From Fidelibacterota bacterium (GTDB lineage: Bacteria; Fidelibacterota; Marinisomatia; Marinisomatales; TCS55), in the NCBI GenBank assembly GCA_004124385.1, contig SCKN01000005.1, positions 1-64,000 on the forward strand: a DNA stretch of 64,000 nucleotides. The letters are read 5' to 3'. The notes under the pieces are model-generated. The model searched no databases. It worked only from the letters and a program-made list of their open reading frames with translations, and was not told the origin of the DNA. The translations under genes and the position numbers were made by a program. This document shows positions 53,156-63,389 of the stretch, piece by piece. Positions within the stretch are counted from its first letter, which is position 1; each line of letters opens with the position of its first letter.

Positions 53156-54103
53156 TTAAAATTCGAACAGTGAGCTTACAGATTCGCCTTCGTGAATGCG
53201 TTTAATCGCTTCGGCAAAAATATTGGACACTGTTACAATTTTCATTTTATTTAATGTTTTTTCTTCTGATATATTGATCGTGTCTGTTACTATCAGCTGA
53301 CTGATAGGTGATTCGTTAATTCTTTCTACTGCTGGTCCAGACAATAGCGCATGTGTTGCAACGGCCGTTACTGAATTGGCTCCGTTTTGCATTGCTGCTT
53401 CTGCAGCATTAACCAATGTGCCGGCTGTATCAATCATATCATCAATGATAAGAACATCTTTTCCATTCAAATCTCCAATTAAATGCATAACCTCTGCTTT
53501 GTTTGGAGCATATCTACGTTTATCAATTAACGCAAAATGCATTCCCAGTCGTTTTGCATATGCCTGACTCATACGCGCCGAACCTACATCTGGGGCTAGC
53601 GCTACTGATTTTTCCGGATTCAACCCTAATGCTTTAATCTCATCTATCAGAACCATCCGACTGTATAGATGATCGAATGGAATATTTGCAAATCCCTGAA
53701 TTTGTGTTGAGTGTAAATCCATTGTGACAATTCTATCTGTGCCGGCAGTCGTAAACATATCCACCATAACGCGAGCAGAGATTGGAACTCTTGGAGTGTC
53801 TTTCCTATCTTGTCGTGCATAACCAAAATAGGGAATCACAGCTGTAACGCTTTTTGCAGATGCTCGAACCGCTGCATCAATAATAAGGACAAGCTCCAAA
53901 ATATTTCTTGCTGGACTATGGGTGCTCTGAATAATAAACACGTCCCTACCGCGGATATTTTCCTCGAACTTCACCCAAGTTTCACCGTCAGCAAAATCCT
54001 TAATGGATAATTTCCCCAATGGAACATCCAGATATTTCGCAATTTGCTCCCCAAGTTGAGGGTTACTGCGGCCGGTAAATAATTTTATAGTATCTTTTCT
54101 CAT
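53156..54103 (-). CDS. prs: Ribose-phosphate pyrophosphokinase (PRPP synthetase)
   Basis: It makes PRPP from ribose 5-phosphate and ATP, for nucleotide, His and Trp synthesis. It has IKLFTGRSNPQLGEQIA, FADGETWVKFEENIRG, the flexible loop YFGYARQDRKD and the PRPP motif DVLIIDDMIDTAGT. I use the ATG at 54103, because a longer frame from 54139 would run into the tRNA gene. The 315 residues are normal for the class I enzyme. Confidence 0.95.
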   Translation of the reverse strand: MRKDTIKLFTGRSNPQLGEQIAKYLDVPLGKLSIKDFADGETWVKFEENIRGRDVFIIQSTHSPARNILELVLIIDAAVRASAKSVTAVIPYFGYARQDRKDTPRVPISARVMVDMFTTAGTDRIVTMDLHSTQIQGFANIPFDHLYSRMVLIDEIKALGLNPEKSVALAPDVGSARMSQAYAKRLGMHFALIDKRRYAPNKAEVMHLIGDLNGKDVLIIDDMIDTAGTLVNAAEAAMQNGANSVTAVATHALLSGPAVERINESPISQLIVTDTINISEEKTLNKMKIVTVSNIFAEAIKRIHEGESVSSLFEF

Positions 54104-54113
54104 ATTTTTTCTG

Positions 54114-54184
54114 CTGGGGCGCAGGGATTCGAACCCCAACTGCCTGGACCAAAACCAGGTGTCCTACCCTTAGACGACGCCCCA
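54114..54184 (-). tRNA. tRNA-Gln (anticodon TTG)
   Basis: The minus strand folds as a cloverleaf: acceptor TGGGGCG / CGCCCCA, anticodon stem CCTGG / CCAGG around loop TTTTGGT, and T arm with loop TTCGAAT. The anticodon is TTG, reading CAA and CAG. Base 54114 gives the discriminator G; CCA is not encoded. Two G-U pairs occur in the T stem. It lies between ispE and prs. Confidence 0.93.
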
Positions 54185-54205
54185 AAGAGTTGAATGGATT
54201 TGATT

Positions 54206-55051
54206 TCAGCTATGAATAGGGCAGGTTAGGAGGGTTCGGTAGTCGGACGATATAACAGACTCCGCTGCTTTTGCTGCAGTCTCTTCGTCAAACATTCCGA
54301 ACACAGTCGAACCACTGCCCGACAGACTCGTAAATCTGGCTCCGTTATTAATAAGAGCATCTTTGATTTTACCAATCTCTGGATGTGCTGGAATCACAAT
54401 CCGTTCAAAATCATTCTTAAAAAGCTCAAAAGGAATTATATCCCTTCTGAATAAGTCGGCAAATTTAGCTTTTTCAACCCTCTCCTCCAAACCATTTTTT
54501 AACTCATTATATGCCCATGCTGTGGAGATAAAAACAGGGGGGAGGACTAATAATAAAACGAAATCAAATTTTATATTTATTATGGATAATTTTTCACCAA
54601 TTCCTTCACCTAATTGTGTTCCCCCGCGAATAAAAAAAGGCCCGTCTGCTCCTATCTCTTGTCCAAGTTCTTGAAGTTCAGCAACTGATAAACCCAATTC
54701 ATATAACTCATTTATACCTTTTAAAACTGTAGCGCCGTTACTGGAACCACCACCCAATCCCGCTCCTTGGGGAATATTTTTTTCAACATGTACCTTTATT
54801 CCGTCCAGATTAGGAAATTGCTCAAGAATCACAGTGTAAGCCTTTGCGCATGTATTGGTGGAATCTAGGGGAAAACTTTTGTCGTTTGAGGATAGTTCAC
54901 ATCCTTCATCTGTTTTTTCTAATGTAACAATATCATGAAATTCCAATTCCTGAAAAATAGTGTGAATATTGTGGAAACCATCTTTACGCTGATCCAACAC
55001 CTGCAGACCAATATTCACTTTTGCGTGTGATTTTAATGTTAATAAATCCAT
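54206..55051 (-). CDS. ispE: 4-diphosphocytidyl-2-C-methyl-D-erythritol kinase
   Basis: This GHMP kinase phosphorylates CDP-ME in the MEP pathway. The ATP-binding motif PQGAGLGGGSSNGATVL, the N-terminal AKVNIGLQVLDQRKDGFH and the third motif SLSGSGSTVFG are visible. The length is 281. It is 20 bases after ispF and, with ispD, forms a three-gene MEP cluster ending at the tRNA. Confidence 0.95.
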   Translation of the reverse strand: MDLLTLKSHAKVNIGLQVLDQRKDGFHNIHTIFQELEFHDIVTLEKTDEGCELSSNDKSFPLDSTNTCAKAYTVILEQFPNLDGIKVHVEKNIPQGAGLGGGSSNGATVLKGINELYELGLSVAELQELGQEIGADGPFFIRGGTQLGEGIGEKLSIINIKFDFVLLLVLPPVFISTAWAYNELKNGLEERVEKAKFADLFRRDIIPFELFKNDFERIVIPAHPEIGKIKDALINNGARFTSLSGSGSTVFGMFDEETAAKAAESVISSDYRTLLTCPIHS

Positions 55052-55071
55052 TATAAATTAATTCTTGAAAA

Positions 55072-55545
55072 TTATTTAGATATGGTTGCAACCGCCACAG
55101 CACCCACACCTTCTCCGCGACCGATAAATCCCATTTTATCCGTTGTGGTGGCTTTGATGGATACCGATGTTTCTTCTATTTGGAGGGAATAAGATATTTT
55201 ATATGTCATTTCCGGGATAATATCAACCAGTTTAGGTTCTTCCAGAATAATTGTGCTGTCGAGATGGTCTATTTCATATCCTTGTTCTCTTACCAAACTT
55301 ATGGCGTGCTCTAAAAAATGGATACTTTCCTTGCCTTTCCATCGCTCATCGGAATTGGGGAAATGCTGGCCAATATCTCCCAAGTTTGCAGCACCCAATA
55401 ATGCATCCACTATGGCGTGAAGTAACACATCCCCATCCGAATGGCCCACTGAACCCAAAGGACTGTCGATTTTGACCCCGCCAATGATAAGCAATTCCCC
55501 TTTAGCCAAGGGATGAACATCGTAACCTATGCCCGTTTTAATCAT
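55072..55545 (-). CDS. ispF: 2-C-methyl-D-erythritol 2,4-cyclodiphosphate synthase
   Basis: This zinc enzyme cyclises CDP-ME2P to MEcPP. Metal ligands are in GYDVHPL (Asp and His). The GHSDGDVLLHAIVDALLGA helix, DIGQHFPNSD and KATTTDKMGFIGRGEGV follow. At 157 residues it is the normal trimer subunit. Its start overlaps ispD by eight bases. Confidence 0.96.
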   Translation of the reverse strand: MIKTGIGYDVHPLAKGELLIIGGVKIDSPLGSVGHSDGDVLLHAIVDALLGAANLGDIGQHFPNSDERWKGKESIHFLEHAISLVREQGYEIDHLDSTIILEEPKLVDIIPEMTYKISYSLQIEETSVSIKATTTDKMGFIGRGEGVGAVAVATISK

Positions 55546-56215
55546 GATTAGATACTAACATTTCCGCCAGCTGCCAATCTTCGCTGGTGGTAATTTTAAA
55601 GTTTTCGGCTAAACCTTCTGTTACGGCCACAGATCCGCCAGCTACTTCCACCATGGATGCTTCATCGGTTGCTTCCATGTCTTGTTGTAGCGCTTTGATT
55701 AAAATATCTTTGTGAAATGTTTGAGGCGTTTGGGCTAACCAAATCGCACTGCGGTCTAATGTTTTTTGAATTTGACTATTTATTACGTGTTTTACCGTGT
55801 CCTTTGAGGATAAAGCCGCAATGCATCCATCAGCATCTTTACAACCATTTATTGTTGATGATATAAGTTCAGGTGTTACAAATGGACGGGCGGCATCATG
55901 AACGGCAATAATATTTACATCATCAGATAAAGCCCTGCACCCATTCAAAACAGAGTCTTGTCGTCGTGTTCCACCCGTAACAGTTTTCACAGGTTTAGCA
56001 GATGTAAATGAAGCCAATTCACGCGAAGTGTTGAACACGTCTTCTTCCGGTATTACTACAACTATTTCAATAATTGCACTGCATTCCAGAAAGGGTGATA
56101 ATGTGTAAAACAGAAGAGGGCGTGATCCCAACAATTTGAACTGTTTTTTTTCACCAAAACGCACCCCCATGCCAGCCCCAACAATAACAGCACCGGCTTT
56201 GAATTCGGAAGACAT
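55538..56215 (-). CDS. ispD: 2-C-methyl-D-erythritol 4-phosphate cytidylyltransferase
   Basis: It transfers CMP to MEP in the isoprenoid pathway. It shows VIVGAGMGVRFGEKKQF (CTP-binding), VTGGTRRQDSV, HDAARPFV and AQTPQTFH. The length of 225 residues is typical. It shares one base with the queA stop and overlaps ispF, giving queA-ispD-ispF-ispE in one run. Confidence 0.95.
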   Translation of the reverse strand: MSSEFKAGAVIVGAGMGVRFGEKKQFKLLGSRPLLFYTLSPFLECSAIIEIVVVIPEEDVFNTSRELASFTSAKPVKTVTGGTRRQDSVLNGCRALSDDVNIIAVHDAARPFVTPELISSTINGCKDADGCIAALSSKDTVKHVINSQIQKTLDRSAIWLAQTPQTFHKDILIKALQQDMEATDEASMVEVAGGSVAVTEGLAENFKITTSEDWQLAEMLVSNHD

Positions 56216-57267
56216 TATTTTACAAACATGGCATCGCCGTAACTCAAGAAGCGATAATTATGTTTCTTGGCTTCCCTGTAAGCTTTCATTATCAAGTCTC
56301 TATCAGAAAATGCAGAAATCATCATAAGCATCGTGCTTTTGGGCTGGTGAAAATTGGTAATAATCCCGTTAACCATTTTAAAATTATATGGAGGATAGAT
56401 GAATTTGTCTGTCCAACCCCGCTTCGGCGAAACTTGGAATCCGGATACAGCTACCGTTTCAAGTCCGCGCACAGAAGACGTTCCCACGGCAAACACCTTA
56501 CGCCGTTTTTTCTTTGTTTCATTAATGGCCATTGCTGTTTTGGGGGACACTTCAAAATACTCGGAATCCATCTGGTGGCGGTTTAAATCTTCTACCTGTA
56601 CTGGGCGAAAAGTTCCTAAACCAATATGCAGAGTGGTGTATTCAATTCGAACGCCTTTTGCCTTTAGCCGATTCAAAAGGTCTTGCGTAAAATGAAGTCC
56701 GGCTGTGGGTGCGGCTACAGCCCCACGCTCATCGGCATATACAGTTTGAAAACGTTTCTTGTCTTTCGCTTCAGCTGGTCGTTTAATATACGGCGGTAAA
56801 GGCGATGTTCCGATGCGATCAATTATTTCATAAAAATTGTCCCCTTCATATTCAAATCGTACCACACGACCACCGGATATGGTATTATCGATTACGTCAC
56901 AAAAAACGTTTTTAGTAAACATGAGTTTGTTGCCAATTCGCACTTTTCTTGCTGGACGCACCATCACTTCCCACAGCTCGTTTTCCAGTTCGCGGAGTAA
57001 AAATACTTCCACTCGAGCATCTGTTTTATCTTTACTAGCATAGAGTCTAGCTGGAAAGACTTTGGTATTGTTCAAAATAATCAAATCATTTTTACGAAAA
57101 TATTCTACAATGTTTGAAAATATTTTATGTTCTATTTTTCCTGTCTCTTTGTCAATAACCATCAGTTTTGACCTGTCGCGGCGGGGTGCAGGGTACTGAG
57201 CAATATATTTTTCCGGTAACGGATAATCAAAATCAGCCAGTTTGTACTTTTTCTTTTTATTTATCAT
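56215..57267 (-). CDS. queA: S-adenosylmethionine:tRNA ribosyltransferase-isomerase
   Basis: It adds the epoxycyclopentanediol group from SAM to preQ1-tRNA, giving epoxyqueuosine. Motifs: [42 protein letters not shown] and [17 protein letters not shown]. The length of 350 is normal. It overlaps ruvB by four bases. Confidence 0.95.
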   Translation of the reverse strand: MINKKKKYKLADFDYPLPEKYIAQYPAPRRDRSKLMVIDKETGKIEHKIFSNIVEYFRKNDLIILNNTKVFPARLYASKDKTDARVEVFLLRELENELWEVMVRPARKVRIGNKLMFTKNVFCDVIDNTISGGRVVRFEYEGDNFYEIIDRIGTSPLPPYIKRPAEAKDKKRFQTVYADERGAVAAPTAGLHFTQDLLNRLKAKGVRIEYTTLHIGLGTFRPVQVEDLNRHQMDSEYFEVSPKTAMAINETKKKRRKVFAVGTSSVRGLETVAVSGFQVSPKRGWTDKFIYPPYNFKMVNGIITNFHQPKSTMLMMISAFSDRDLIMKAYREAKKHNYRFLSYGDAMFVK

Positions 57268-58289
57268 TTAAACAACCTCTGTTGTGTTTTTGAATTAAAT
57301 GTTCTGTTTAATAGTTTGAATGCTTTTTCTTGGGCTATCCGTCCTCTTGATGTGCGCTGAATAAACCCTTCTTTAATCAAATATGGTTCATACACATCTT
57401 CAAGGGTAGAAACATCTTCGCTTACAGCCACAGATAACGAACTGACACCTACAGGTCCGCCATTAAATTTATCAATAAGTGCAGTCAAAATTCGGCGATC
57501 CATATCATCTAAACCATGAATATCGATGCCCATACCATCTAGCGCTTCTTTGGCAACGTCTTTATCAATTTTACCGTTTGCTTTCACTTCGGCATAATCA
57601 CGAGCTCTCCTCAAAATACGATTGGCTATACGCGGCGTTCCCCGACTACGGCATGATAATTCTTTGGTGCCGCCATCATCTATATCAACTTCAAGGATTT
57701 CTGCAGAGCGCTGAATAATATAATATAGGTCATCCGCATTATAAAAATCCACGCGTAATATTACACCAAAACGATCTCGCAAGGGCGAAGTCAGATTTCC
57801 CAATCGTGTTGTGGCACCAATTAATGTAAATGGCTCCACATTCAGCTGTACGCTGCGGGCGCTGGGACCTTTATCGATCATAATTTCAATCCGGTAATCT
57901 TCCATGGCGGAATAAAGATATTCCTCCACGACTGAATTCAAACGGTGAATTTCATCAATAAAAAAGACATCTCTCCCCACAAGATTGGTTAATACTCCCG
58001 CCAAATCCCCAGCACGCTCAAGCACAGGCCCGGATGACTGTTTTAGATTTACGTTCAATTCTTTGGATATAATATTTGCCAGTGTTGTTTTTCCAAGACC
58101 GGGAGGACCAAATAACAATACATGATCTAAAGATTCTTTACGCTTATTAGCCGCTTCGATATACAGTTTCAAATTGTCCACGACTTCCTGCTGACCGATA
58201 AATTCATCGAACACTTTGGGGCGTAAAGACTTTTCAACAATAATATCTTCTTCGAGAGGCGTGGGATCTGTTATGTGTATTTCAGTCAT
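57264..58289 (-). CDS. ruvB: Holliday junction helicase subunit RuvB
   Basis: This AAA+ motor drives branch migration with RuvA. It has [11 protein letters not shown], the Walker [13 protein letters not shown], Walker B FIDEIHRL, sensor 1 [18 protein letters not shown], and a C-terminal winged helix with QRTSRGRIA. The length of 341 is standard. ruvA and ruvC are not beside it. Confidence 0.96.
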   Translation of the reverse strand: MTEIHITDPTPLEEDIIVEKSLRPKVFDEFIGQQEVVDNLKLYIEAANKRKESLDHVLLFGPPGLGKTTLANIISKELNVNLKQSSGPVLERAGDLAGVLTNLVGRDVFFIDEIHRLNSVVEEYLYSAMEDYRIEIMIDKGPSARSVQLNVEPFTLIGATTRLGNLTSPLRDRFGVILRVDFYNADDLYYIIQRSAEILEVDIDDGGTKELSCRSRGTPRIANRILRRARDYAEVKANGKIDKDVAKEALDGMGIDIHGLDDMDRRILTALIDKFNGGPVGVSSLSVAVSEDVSTLEDVYEPYLIKEGFIQRTSRGRIAQEKAFKLLNRTFNSKTQQRLFK

Positions 58290-58378
58290 AAATTGAAGTG
58301 AATTGATTGTAAATCATGTCATTAGAGTCTTGAAAGATACTAAAATGATAGGGGGGTCGTCAAATTTATGAATTTTCT

Positions 58379-61228
58379 TCATTTTTTCTTTAATTTCCCA
58401 TTTTTTCTACTATTCAGTGTTTTTTTTAAAAATGCGCCTGTATAGGAGGATTTTTCCATGCTCAAATCTTCCGGTGTGCCGGCAAAAATTAATTCACCAC
58501 CTTCATCACCGCCTTCAGGACCTAGATCAATAATCCAATCTGCAGATTTAATGACATCCATATTATGTTCTATAACAATTACTGTGTTGCCTTTTTCGAT
58601 CAACCGTTGCAATACAGCCAGAAGCATCTTTACATCTTCAAAATGCAAGCCGGTTGTCGGTTCATCTAATATATATAGTGTGCGGTCTCTGCTGACACGT
58701 GATAACTCTGTGGCTAGTTTTATGCGCTGGGCTTCTCCTCCTGATAAAGTAGTGGCTTGTTGACCGAGGCGGATATAACCAAGACCGACTTCGAACAGTG
58801 TTTTTAATTTTTTCTTTACGGAAGGAATATTTTCAAAAAACGTAAGTGCTTCTTCTACTGACATACTTAAAACATCGGCGATTGTTTTTCCTTTATACAT
58901 AATCTCCAATGTTTCTCTATTATATCGTGCACCCTTGCACACTTCACAGGTAACATATACATCCGGAAGGAAAGTCATTTCTATTTTAATAATGCCGTCG
59001 CCTTCGCAGGATTCACATCGTCCGCCCTTAACATTGAACGAAAAACGTCCTGGTTTATAACCGCGTATTTTTGATTCCGGCAACTGGGAAAACAAATCTC
59101 TGATAAACGTAAACACACCTGTATATGTTGCCGGGTTCGATCGTGGGGTACGCCCGATTGGCTTTTGATCAATTTCGACCACTTTATCCAAATATTCCAA
59201 ACCAAACACTTTATCATAGGGGAGTGGATATGCGCGGGCGTTATTCAATTCTTTATATAAGATAGGAAAGAGCGTTTCGTTGACCAGTGTACTTTTTCCG
59301 CTCCCGGACACTCCGGTAACGATTATCATTTTTCCTAAGGGAAAAGATATATCCACATTTTTCAAATTGTTCCCCCAAGCTCCTTTTAAAAAAAGCGCTT
59401 TCCCATTACCTTGTCGACGTTTTTTCGGAATGTGAATTTTCCGTCGACCTGACAAATATAATCCCGTTATCGAAGATCTGCATTTCAAAAGTTCTTTTGG
59501 CGGACCGGAAAAAATGATTTCGCCGCCATGTTCCCCGGCTCCAGGACCAAGATCTATAACTTGATCAGCTGATTCCATTGTTTCTTGGTCATGTTCAACT
59601 ACTAGGATTGTGTTCCCCAGGTTGCGTAAAGTTTGCAACGTTTCTAATAAGCGTGCGTTATCACGAGGGTGGAGGCCAATGGATGGTTCATCCAATATAT
59701 ATAGCACACCTACAAGTTGGGAACCAATTTGTGTAGCCAATCGAATACGTTGTGCTTCACCTCCGGAGAGTGTCGTAGCAGAACGATCAAGTGTTAAGTA
59801 ATTCAAACCAACATTTACCAAAAACCCGAGCCTGTTTTTGACTTCTTTTAATATCTGTTCAGCAATCTGTGTTTCTGTTTCATTGAGTTGAATATTTTCA
59901 AAAAATTGCAGTGTTCCTTTTATAGATAAAGAAGCTACATCGCCCAAGCTCATTTCATTAATAAACACGGAGCGGCTTTCTATACGCAAACGAGCACCGT
60001 TGCATTCTGAACAGGGGCGCATGCTCATAAATTGTTCGATCCAGTTTTGTATATGACCTGATTTTGTCTGTTTATAGCGGCGCATAAGATTTGGGATTGC
60101 TCCTTCCCAACCGCCCGTATATGTCCCCGTCCACCGTTGAGAAGAATAGGTCATTTTCATTTTTTCGGACCCGGTACCATATAAGAGCATTTCTCTCACT
60201 TTTTGATCCAGTTTCATCCATGGCGTGGAAAACCTGAAATCATAATGACGGGACAGACTTTTTAAAATACTTCCGTACCAATTCCCTCGGGGCTGTTCAC
60301 CTAGCGGCGCTACAGCGCCTTGAATGATAGACTTTGTTTTATCGGGGACAACGAGTTCCGGATCAATTTCCATATGGGAACCCAAACCATCACAATTAGG
60401 ACACGCGCCATAAGGGGAGTTAAAGGAAAACATTCTTGGAGATAGTTCTTCCAATGACACTTCGCAATGAGGACAAGCAAAATGTTCGCTGAATAAATGA
60501 TCTTTTTTGGGCAGTTCATGAACAATGATTAACCCGGAACCAATTTTTAATGCAAGCTCAATAGACTCAGTTAAGCGTTCTTGGTAATCACCTTCAATAA
60601 TGAGCCTATCAACAACGACTTCAATAGTGTGTTTCTTATTTTTTTCTAATTTTATCTTACCATCTATTCCATACACCTTACCATCGACTCGAGCACGGAG
60701 AAATCCTTCTTTCTTAATTTCTTCCAATACACCTTTATGCTGGCCTTTTCGCCCACGGACAACCGGAGCCAGTATAAAAATCTTGGTCCCTGTTGTCAAT
60801 TTGCAAATTGTGTCAACAATCTGCTGGACTGTTTGTTTTTGAATCGGGCGGCCGCATATCCAGCAATGGGGCTTACCAATATGAGCATAAAGCAGCCGTA
60901 AATAATCGTGGATTTCTGTAACGGTTCCTACCGTTGATCTTGGATTGCGTGCTGAAGCTTTTTGTTCAATGGAGATTGCAGGAGATAAGCCTTCAATAGT
61001 ATCCACGTCCGGTTTTTCCATAAGGCCCAAAAATTGCCGAGCATAGGATGACAGCGACTCTACATAACGGCGCTGGCCTTCCGCATAAATTGTGTCGAAT
61101 GCCAAGGAGGATTTACCGGACCCTGACAGACCGGTTATAACCACTAATTTATTACGTGGAATCTCCAGATCAATATTCTTGAGATTATGCTGGCGGGCAC
61201 CCTTGATGATGATTTTATCTTGCTTCAT
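58379..61228 (-). CDS. uvrA: Excinuclease ABC subunit A
   Basis: This damage-recognition ATPase of nucleotide excision repair has two ABC modules. Walker A sequences are [14 protein letters not shown] and [13 protein letters not shown], and signature motifs [11 protein letters not shown] occur twice. Zinc Cys sites are in [18 protein letters not shown] and [17 protein letters not shown]. At 949 residues it is complete. It stands alone, with 89 bases before ruvB. No SOS box was recognised upstream. Confidence 0.96.
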   Translation of the reverse strand: MKQDKIIIKGARQHNLKNIDLEIPRNKLVVITGLSGSGKSSLAFDTIYAEGQRRYVESLSSYARQFLGLMEKPDVDTIEGLSPAISIEQKASARNPRSTVGTVTEIHDYLRLLYAHIGKPHCWICGRPIQKQTVQQIVDTICKLTTGTKIFILAPVVRGRKGQHKGVLEEIKKEGFLRARVDGKVYGIDGKIKLEKNKKHTIEVVVDRLIIEGDYQERLTESIELALKIGSGLIIVHELPKKDHLFSEHFACPHCEVSLEELSPRMFSFNSPYGACPNCDGLGSHMEIDPELVVPDKTKSIIQGAVAPLGEQPRGNWYGSILKSLSRHYDFRFSTPWMKLDQKVREMLLYGTGSEKMKMTYSSQRWTGTYTGGWEGAIPNLMRRYKQTKSGHIQNWIEQFMSMRPCSECNGARLRIESRSVFINEMSLGDVASLSIKGTLQFFENIQLNETETQIAEQILKEVKNRLGFLVNVGLNYLTLDRSATTLSGGEAQRIRLATQIGSQLVGVLYILDEPSIGLHPRDNARLLETLQTLRNLGNTILVVEHDQETMESADQVIDLGPGAGEHGGEIIFSGPPKELLKCRSSITGLYLSGRRKIHIPKKRRQGNGKALFLKGAWGNNLKNVDISFPLGKMIIVTGVSGSGKSTLVNETLFPILYKELNNARAYPLPYDKVFGLEYLDKVVEIDQKPIGRTPRSNPATYTGVFTFIRDLFSQLPESKIRGYKPGRFSFNVKGGRCESCEGDGIIKIEMTFLPDVYVTCEVCKGARYNRETLEIMYKGKTIADVLSMSVEEALTFFENIPSVKKKLKTLFEVGLGYIRLGQQATTLSGGEAQRIKLATELSRVSRDRTLYILDEPTTGLHFEDVKMLLAVLQRLIEKGNTVIVIEHNMDVIKSADWIIDLGPEGGDEGGELIFAGTPEDLSMEKSSYTGAFLKKTLNSRKNGKLKKK

Positions 61229-61613
61229 AATACCGTTTTTGTCATTTCGAAATGAGAGCCTAGAATTTACGTATTATTCAGCCGTTTTCATAAAACCATT
61301 TGCAATTATCTTACTGGAATTTGGTGAGCGGTTGCTAAACACCCTTCTGCCGGAATGAAGTACGAACCTGTCTAAAACAGAAGAGGTAGACAGGCATTTT
61401 GATATGATAATGTACCAGGTTACGGTATGAACAACGGCTATCCTGAAACCACTACTGATTTCTTGTACTCCCTATCCCACATATAAAAAACCTTTCTCAT
61501 TGGCGAGGTTTAAATCAATAAATCCAGTTCTCTCTTGCTTGTTTCACAGAGTTTAAGCTTGGTATACTCCCGGGCTATTTTTTAACCGAAAAATCAACCT
61601 AAACAAAGAAAAT
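61229..61613. other. Intergenic region (385 bases) before uvrA and the P5CDH remnant
   Basis: No gene is seen. It must hold the uvrA promoter on the minus strand. It contains an eight-base inverted repeat, CCTGTCTA at 61367-61374 with TAGACAGG at 61387-61394, separated by 12 bases. The rightmost part (about 61560-61613) looks like a promoter and leader for the short reading frame that starts at 61614. Confidence 0.5.
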
Positions 61614-61754
61614 ATGTCAGACAAATTTTACATTCCAAAGCCCTTTAATGAGCCCATCAAAGATTATGCTCCCGGTTCGCCGGAAAAAGAAAGTTTATTA
61701 GCAAAATTTCAAGTTTCGATCCGGTTAATTATATTCATTATGGGTATAGAGTGA
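61614..61754 (+). pseudogene. N-terminal remnant of delta-1-pyrroline-5-carboxylate dehydrogenase
   Basis: This reading frame of 46 codons starts with ATG. Residues 4-28 (FYIPKPFNEPIKDYAPGSPE then KESLL) match the characteristic N-terminus of P5C dehydrogenase (ALDH4), in which N-E-P-(V/I)-K-x-Y-A-P-G-S/T-P-E is highly conserved. After about residue 32 the similarity stops (QVSIRLIIFIMGIE) and a TGA follows. No more of the roughly 540-residue enzyme is present nearby. It looks like the scar of a deletion that removed a proline or arginine catabolism gene. Confidence 0.7.
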
Positions 61755-61881
61755 TATTAGAATTAACAATTTGCTAGTTAATTTTTGGCGTACAAAATAA
61801 ATATTTGTTCAGTGGTCATTTGTCATTCCTCCAGATATCAATCAGCTTGTTTCAATATCTCAAAAATGGTACATTTAAACT

Positions 61882-62439
61882 ATGGCGTCATTAATAAATC
61901 AAATAATTATTTCCATGCCTCACATGCAGGATCCCTATTTTGGACGAGCTGTTGTGTTTATTTGTGAACATAATAAAGACGGTGCATTGGGATTTATTGT
62001 TAATAAGCCCTTTGAAACACTGGAGCTTCAGGATTTATTTTCAGACTTTTTTCCAGATGATGACGATATTTTAAAATTGGTTCCTGACGTTTATTTTGGC
62101 GGGCCGGTTCTCGTGGAGCGGGGAATCGTTTTGCATTCAGCTGATTATGAAATTGAAAGCACTATAGCGATCGGGAATGATTTTTCATTAACCAGCAATA
62201 AAACTATCATTAAGGAAATTGCAAAAAAGAAAGGGCCCAAACATTCTAAACTTATGCTGGGCCATGCCGGTTGGAAACAGTATCAATTAGAAGCAGAAAT
62301 TGAAAATGGTGACTGGCTTTTACAGCATACAAATCTTGATTTTATTTTCAATACAGAAGAAAAGTTCATGTGGGATATGGCGACTAAATCCTTTGGTATT
62401 AATATGTCTGAATTTTCCGGGCTGGGTGGATCGGCTTAA
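61882..62439 (+). CDS. YqgE/AlgH-family protein (UPF0301)
   Basis: The 185-residue protein has the family sequence: ISMPHMQDPYFGRAVVFICEH at the N-terminus, ALGFIVNKP, YFGGPVLVERG in the centre, and the later LGHAGWKQYQLEAEI. The E. coli member is YqgE. AlgH was linked to alginate regulation in Pseudomonas, but the molecular function is not established. It is separated by 127 bases from the P5CDH remnant and precedes the DMT transporter gene. Confidence 0.93.
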   Translation: MASLINQIIISMPHMQDPYFGRAVVFICEHNKDGALGFIVNKPFETLELQDLFSDFFPDDDDILKLVPDVYFGGPVLVERGIVLHSADYEIESTIAIGNDFSLTSNKTIIKEIAKKKGPKHSKLMLGHAGWKQYQLEAEIENGDWLLQHTNLDFIFNTEEKFMWDMATKSFGINMSEFSGLGGSA

Positions 62440-62486
62440 CACTTATTTATTATTTTTAGATATACCCTTTCTGTAATTTCCTGCCC

Positions 62487-63389
62487 GTGAAAAGATACCT
62501 TCCACCTCTTGCTGTCATTGCAGCTGCGTTTCTATGGAGTCTTGATGGATTACTTCGCCAAAAATTATTCAGCGTATCCTCTTTTTTAATCATTACATTG
62601 GAACATGCATTAGGAGCTATCCTATTTTTACCTTTCTTGATTAAAGGTTGGAAAAATGTAAAAAAATTGAATCAGCGAAGTTGGGGTTCAATAATGTGGA
62701 TCAGTATCTGCGGTGGAATTTTAGGTACGTTTTGTTACACAAAGGCATTGAGCTATATCAATTACATTGATCTTTCTGTTGTTGTATTGCTCCAAAAATT
62801 TCAGCCCCTTTTTGCCATTATACTCGCAGCCGTTATATTAAAGGAAAAATTGACGAAGAGGTTTTTGTTGCTAGCTATTACTGCTTTTGTTGGTGGGTAT
62901 CTGGTTACATTTGGAGTCAAACCAATAGCTGCTTGGGATGATAAAACAATTATCGCTTCCTTATTGGCTTTATTAGCCGCATTCAGTTGGGGCAGTTCCA
63001 CTGTACTGGGTAAGCACGCATTAAATAAATTGCCATTCCAGGTTGTAACATCATTAAGGCTTACTATTACCGCTTTCGTGGCAGGTTTAATTATGATAAG
63101 TATGGGGGACATATCCTCGATTACCTCATTAAATGCCGATCAATGGGGAGCTTTAGCTACCATTGTTATTTCCACTGGAGCGGTTGCACTTTTTATTTAT
63201 TATTACGGACTTAATCATTTGCCCGCATCGCACGCAACTATTTATGAATTATTCTGGCCGTTTTCTGCTATTTGTTTTGATTGGTTTATTCGAGGGCGAG
63301 CTATGTCACCCGCTCAAGCATCTGGTGCAATTATCCTGTTAACAGCTATTGTATTATTGACGCAGGAGCGGCAAAAGGCTCATGGTTGA
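62487..63389 (+). CDS. EamA/DMT-family transporter
   Basis: This 300-residue inner-membrane carrier has ten hydrophobic helices in two EamA repeats (AAAFLWSLDGLLRQKLF at the start of the first, AAFSWGSSTVLGKHAL at the start of the second). The family exports amino acids, purines or other metabolites; the substrate is not known. The start is GTG at 62487. It overlaps the next transporter gene by eight bases. Confidence 0.9.
   Translation: MKRYLPPLAVIAAAFLWSLDGLLRQKLFSVSSFLIITLEHALGAILFLPFLIKGWKNVKKLNQRSWGSIMWISICGGILGTFCYTKALSYINYIDLSVVVLLQKFQPLFAIILAAVILKEKLTKRFLLLAITAFVGGYLVTFGVKPIAAWDDKTIIASLLALLAAFSWGSSTVLGKHALNKLPFQVVTSLRLTITAFVAGLIMISMGDISSITSLNADQWGALATIVISTGAVALFIYYYGLNHLPASHATIYELFWPFSAICFDWFIRGRAMSPAQASGAIILLTAIVLLTQERQKAHG

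Noticed and set aside
54103-54139. Longer prs start at 54139
   Set aside because: It would place the first 12 codons across the 3' end of the tRNA-Gln gene and has no family support.
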